64,000 nucleotides of DNA, from the NCBI RefSeq assembly GCF_900188035.1, contig NZ_FZNN01000013.1:62001-126000 (forward strand). Direction: 5' to 3'. A program made the position numbers and the translations under genes. A model generated the notes under the pieces. It was not told the DNA's origin, did no database searches, and saw only the letters and a program-made list of their open reading frames with translations. Of this stretch, positions 60,639 to 64,000 are shown one piece after another (the first letter of the stretch is position 1; each line of letters starts with the position of its first letter). Origin of the DNA: Puniceibacterium sediminis (lineage in GTDB: Bacteria > Pseudomonadota > Alphaproteobacteria > Rhodobacterales > Rhodobacteraceae).

Positions 60639-62052
60639 ACGGGGCGACCCCACTGCAACCATGCAGTATATCGAGAACAAGACCTATGACGAAATCTCGG
60701 TCGGTGACAGTGCCGACCTGACCAGGACGTTGAAACCGCAGGATATCGAACTTTTCGCGGTGATGTCAGGCGATGTGAACCCGGCACATGTCGACGCGGA
60801 ATATGCCCAAACCGACATGTTTCATGGCGTGATCGCCCACGGCATGTGGGGCGGTGCGCTGATCTCAGCCGTGCTTGGCACGGAACTGCCCGGCCCTGGC
60901 ACGATCTTTCTGAACCAGAGCCTGAAGTTCCTGGCCCCGGTGGGGCTGGGCGACACGGTGACAGTCCGGGTCGAGGTAACGCAGAAACAGGAAAAGGGTC
61001 GTCTGATCCTCGCCTGTACCTGCCAGAACCAGCACGGCACGATGGTGATCGAAGGCGAAGCCCGGGTCATTGCCCCGTACGACAAGATACGCCGCCCCCG
61101 CGTCACCCTGCCCCAAGTTCACCTGCACGTGCAGGCCGCGCAATACGCAAACCTGATTGCGGCCACGGCTGATCTGGACCCGATCCGCACCGCCGTCGTC
61201 CATCCCTGCGATGCGCTGTCCCTGACCGGCGCGCTGGACGCCGGATATCAAGGCATGATCCTGCCGGTACTGGTCGGCCCCAAGGCCAAGATCGAAGCCG
61301 CCGCCAAAGAGGCCGGGCGCAGCCTTGACGGGATCGAGATCATCGACGCTCCCCACAGCCATGCCGCCGCTGCGGCCGCCGTGGCGCTGGTACGGGCAGG
61401 CAAGGCCGCGGCCCTGATGAAGGGGTCCCTGCATACCGACGAATTGATGGAGGCCGTGGTCGACACCGCACTTGGCCTGCGGACCGAGAGGCGGATGAGC
61501 CATGTTTATGTGCTTGATGTGCCGACCTATCCGAAGCCGCTTTTGATCAGCGACGCGGCGATCAACATTTATCCCGACCTCGCGGGCAAGCGCGACATCG
61601 TGCAGAACGCCATCGACCTTGCGCTGGCGCTTGGGATCGAACTTCCCAAGGTCGCGATCCTTTCAGCGGTCGAAACGGTCAACCCTCGCATTGCCTCGAC
61701 GCTTGATGCGGCGGCACTGTGCAAGATGGCCGATCGCGGGCAGATCACCGGAGGATTGCTCGACGGGCCTCTGGCCTTTGACAACGCCATCTCTCCGGCG
61801 GCGGTTGCGGCCAAGGGCATCGTGTCCGATGTGGCAGGCGTGGCTGACATTTTGGTCGCGCCGGATCTTGAAGCCGCCAACATGATCGCCAAGCAGCTGA
61901 TCTATCTCGCCGGAGCCGATGCGGCCGGTATCGTTCTGGGCGCACGGGTGCCGGTGATCCTGACCAGCCGGGCCGACAGCACGATGTCGCGGCTCGCGTC
62001 CTGTGCACTGGCACAACTGTTCATCAGTTACCAAAGTCCGGCACAGGCATGA
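60625..62052 (+). CDS. Bifunctional (R)-enoyl-CoA hydratase (MaoC) / phosphate acetyl- or butyryltransferase
   Basis: A 475-residue fusion. Residues about 15-155 are a MaoC hot-dog domain with the hydratase dyad Asp50 and His55 in SGDVNPAHVD and the GVIAHGMWGG segment. Residues about 170-475 are a phosphotransacetylase/phosphotransbutyrylase domain (ALMKGSLHTDEL, ISDAAINIYPD, GPLAFDNAIS). The first half can make (R)-3-hydroxyacyl-CoA, the monomer of PhaC; the second makes acyl phosphate for AckA. The ATG with GGAGG at 60615-60619 overlaps fabI. Confidence 0.93.
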   Translation: MSALERGDPTATMQYIENKTYDEISVGDSADLTRTLKPQDIELFAVMSGDVNPAHVDAEYAQTDMFHGVIAHGMWGGALISAVLGTELPGPGTIFLNQSLKFLAPVGLGDTVTVRVEVTQKQEKGRLILACTCQNQHGTMVIEGEARVIAPYDKIRRPRVTLPQVHLHVQAAQYANLIAATADLDPIRTAVVHPCDALSLTGALDAGYQGMILPVLVGPKAKIEAAAKEAGRSLDGIEIIDAPHSHAAAAAAVALVRAGKAAALMKGSLHTDELMEAVVDTALGLRTERRMSHVYVLDVPTYPKPLLISDAAINIYPDLAGKRDIVQNAIDLALALGIELPKVAILSAVETVNPRIASTLDAAALCKMADRGQITGGLLDGPLAFDNAISPAAVAAKGIVSDVAGVADILVAPDLEAANMIAKQLIYLAGADAAGIVLGARVPVILTSRADSTMSRLASCALAQLFISYQSPAQA

Positions 62053-63233
62053 CCGACGCTGTGCTGGTCCTGAATGCGGGGTCATCAAGCCTCAAATTCG
62101 CCGTCTACCCTGATGGGGACGGTGATCCAGCCGCGCTTCTGCGTGGCAAGATTGCCGGGATCGGGACAGCCCCAGTGTTTTCCGGGCGCGACGGCGCGGG
62201 CCACTCCTTGCCGTCGGACGCGTGCATGTCGCTGCCGCACGCCGCTGACCACGAAGCCTTGATCCCCGCGCTGCTCGACTGGCTGAACAGTCATCAAGGC
62301 GGCTTGACCATCCGGGCCGCGGGACATCGCGTCGTGCACGGTGGCCGAACCCAGACCGACCCGGCGATTGTCACCGACGCCCTGCTCAGCGAACTGGACA
62401 CGCTCGTGCCTCTTGCGCCGCTGCACCAGCCGCACAATCTGGCGGCGATCCGCTGTGTTGCAGCTTCGGCGCCCGGGCTGCCGCAAGTCGCCTGCTTTGA
62501 CACCAGCTTCCATCGGACTCAGGACAAGTTTGCGCAGCTCTTTGCCCTGCCCCGCGCGCTAACCGAGGAGGGTGTCATACGCTACGGGTTTCACGGGTTG
62601 TCCTACGACTATATCGCCAGCACCCTACGCGCCCATCTGGGCGACAGGGCCGATGGGCGAGTAATCGTCGCTCATCTGGGAAACGGTGCCAGCATGTGTG
62701 CGATTAAGAACCGTCGCAGCGTCGCGACCAGCATGGGCTTCACCGCACTGGATGGGTTGATGATGGGCCAGCGGTGCGGCGCGCTCGACGCCGGCGTGGT
62801 TCTTTATCTGATGGATGAAAAGGGAATGAGCGCCGCCGAAATCTCTCATCTGCTCTATAACGAATCCGGTCTTCTGGGCGTTTCTGGCATCAGCAACGAC
62901 ATGGCCACCCTGCAGGCGAGTTCTGCACCCGAAGCGCGCGACGCGATCGGCCTGTTCTGCTATCGCGCCGCCGCTGAACTGGCCGCTCTTGCCGTCGCTA
63001 TCGGGGGGCTTGATGCGTTGATCTTCACGGCCGGGATCGGCGAAAACTCCGCACTGGTCCGCAGCCTGATCTGTGACCGTCTGGAATGGATGGGCATATC
63101 GCTCGACGATGGGGCCAATGCGAAAAACGCGAAATGCATCAGCGCAGCGTCCTCACCTGTTGACGTGCTCGTCATCCCCACCGACGAAGAAGTGGTCATT
63201 GCACGCGCGACGCACGGCCTTATCCACGGATAG
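62049..63233 (+). CDS. ackA: Acetate kinase (or related short-chain acid kinase)
   Basis: A 394-residue ASKHA-fold kinase that makes ATP from acyl phosphate. The N-terminal signature is LVLNAGSSSLKFAVY, the second is RYGFHGLSYDYI, and GHRVVHGG and HLGNGASM are present. It overlaps the preceding fusion gene by 4 nt. With a PTA/PTB-type partner it might prefer propionyl or butyryl phosphate; sequence alone favours acetate. Confidence 0.93.
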   Translation: MTDAVLVLNAGSSSLKFAVYPDGDGDPAALLRGKIAGIGTAPVFSGRDGAGHSLPSDACMSLPHAADHEALIPALLDWLNSHQGGLTIRAAGHRVVHGGRTQTDPAIVTDALLSELDTLVPLAPLHQPHNLAAIRCVAASAPGLPQVACFDTSFHRTQDKFAQLFALPRALTEEGVIRYGFHGLSYDYIASTLRAHLGDRADGRVIVAHLGNGASMCAIKNRRSVATSMGFTALDGLMMGQRCGALDAGVVLYLMDEKGMSAAEISHLLYNESGLLGVSGISNDMATLQASSAPEARDAIGLFCYRAAAELAALAVAIGGLDALIFTAGIGENSALVRSLICDRLEWMGISLDDGANAKNAKCISAASSPVDVLVIPTDEEVVIARATHGLIHG

Positions 63234-63285
63234 TATCTCATTCGATATCGAAAAATGTCAGGCGCGCCCGGATCCGACACCAAAG

Positions 63286-63315
63286 CAGGCCGACACCCTG
63301 TCAGGTGTCGGCCTG
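63286..63315. terminator. Strong hairpin between convergent ackA and choV
   Basis: Perfect 12-bp stem, CAGGCCGACACC (63286-63297) with GGTGTCGGCCTG (63304-63315), loop CTGTCA. On the minus strand it is followed by CTTTG, a short T-run after choV. It probably serves both genes. Confidence 0.75.
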
Positions 63316-63323
63316 CCGATGCT

Positions 63324-64000
63324 CTAAATGCACAGGCGATCAACGATGCTTTGTGCGGTCACCGTCCCGATGGGCTGACCTTCACTTTCGACCGTCATGA
63401 CCGGATGTTCGCGCAGTTTCAGCATGACATCGCGCACGGCCAGTTCTGCATCCACAGACTGGGTGCCGCCCACGCCGGGGACCATGACGTCACGCGCGGT
63501 TAGAACTATGAGCGGGTTCATGTTGGCGACAAATTCTGCCACGTAATCCGACGCGGGATTCGAAAAAATCTCGCGCGGGGTGCCGCATTGCACGATGCGC
63601 CCGCCATCCATGATCGCGATCCGTCCGCCCAGCTTGAATGCCTCGTCCAGATCGTGACTGACAAAGATGATCGTGCGCTTGAGCCGCGCTTGCAGTTCAA
63701 GCAGTTCATCCTGCAATCGGGTGCGGATCAGAGGATCAAGCGCAGAGAAGGGTTCGTCCATCAGCAGGATTGGCGCCTCGGTCGCAAAGGCCCGTGCAAG
63801 GCCCACGCGCTGTTGCATACCCCCCGATAGCTCGGCCACCTTTGCCCCGGCGCGTTCCGACAGGCCCACAAGTTCCAGCTGCGCGGCGACCTTTTCGTCG
63901 CGCTCTGCCTCTGGCACACCGGCCAGCTCCAGACCAAAGCCCACGTTCTCGGAAACCGTGCGCCAAGGCAGCAGGCCAAATTGTTGAAACACCATTGCGA
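63324..64000 (-). CDS. choV: Glycine betaine/choline-type ABC transporter ATPase, C-terminal part
   Basis: The last 225 residues of an ABC ATPase; the N-terminus with Walker A lies beyond the window, so no start is seen. The Q loop (FQQFGLLPW), signature LSGGMQQRV, Walker B ILLMDEPFSALD and switch His are present. A CBS-like regulatory tail (residues after NMNPLIVLTARDVM) marks the ProV/ChoV/OpuA group for compatible solutes. Choline specificity is judged by family resemblance only. Confidence 0.82.
   Translation of the reverse strand, partial: AMVFQQFGLLPWRTVSENVGFGLELAGVPEAERDEKVAAQLELVGLSERAGAKVAELSGGMQQRVGLARAFATEAPILLMDEPFSALDPLIRTRLQDELLELQARLKRTIIFVSHDLDEAFKLGGRIAIMDGGRIVQCGTPREIFSNPASDYVAEFVANMNPLIVLTARDVMVPGVGGTQSVDAELAVRDVMLKLREHPVMTVESEGQPIGTVTAQSIVDRLCI

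Overview
The window is a single stretch of high-GC (about 60 % by eye) alphaproteobacterial chromosome, most likely from a marine Rhodobacteraceae/Roseobacter-type organism. This rests on gene style: yejABEF-type peptide transporter, a YcjX/YcjF pair, DUF3726-like protein, PQQ-linked binding protein plus beta-propeller, an N-type ATPase, choline ABC ATPase, monofunctional prephenate dehydratase, and membrane-anchored cytochrome c. No tRNA, rRNA, CRISPR array or intact insertion sequence was seen.

Layout. 1-2.2 kb: nucleoside salvage operon deoB(partial)-deoA-cdd on the minus strand. 2.6-7.1 kb: carbon metabolism (malic enzyme maeB, propionyl-CoA synthetase prpE with two TTTGCAAA sites upstream). 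7.1-9.9 kb: VOC protein, NAD kinase, glyA. 10-15.3 kb: an orphan sensor kinase, an alpha/beta hydrolase, gene-poor stretches, a small lipoprotein and a strange alanine/serine-rich 431-residue protein. 15.3-23.5 kb: lepA, two unknown genes, a decayed DsrE-family gene, rpmB, meaB, hrpB. 23.6-36.2 kb: arginine synthesis (argF, argD), truA, ycjX-GNAT-ycjF, ileS, ogt, pheA, cytochrome c. 36.3-42.1 kb: yejABEF. 42.2-44.4 kb: universal stress protein, two tiny coupled ORFs, LysR regulator. 44.4-49.5 kb: a PQQ-catabolism-associated binding protein and beta-propeller with two small secreted proteins, divergent from a NarX-like two-component system. 49.7-51.0 kb: CbpM/CbpA co-chaperones.

The most interesting part is 51-63.3 kb. 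It holds a complete nine-gene N-type ATPase operon (atpDCQRBEFAG) followed by a four-gene, end-to-end overlapping operon: PHA synthase, enoyl-ACP reductase, a MaoC hydratase/phosphotransacetylase fusion, and acetate kinase. Each operon is preceded by a near-identical FNR-type site (CTGATTCAAATCAA and CTGATTCAGATCAA). Upstream of phaC that site stands exactly where a class II FNR promoter needs it relative to a TAGAAT -10 box. I infer a low-oxygen energy module: substrate-level ATP from acyl-phosphate, PHA and fatty-acyl reduction as electron sinks, and an auxiliary rotary ATPase whose c subunit carries two carboxylates per hairpin (E27 and E60). The window ends inside a choline-type ABC ATPase gene.
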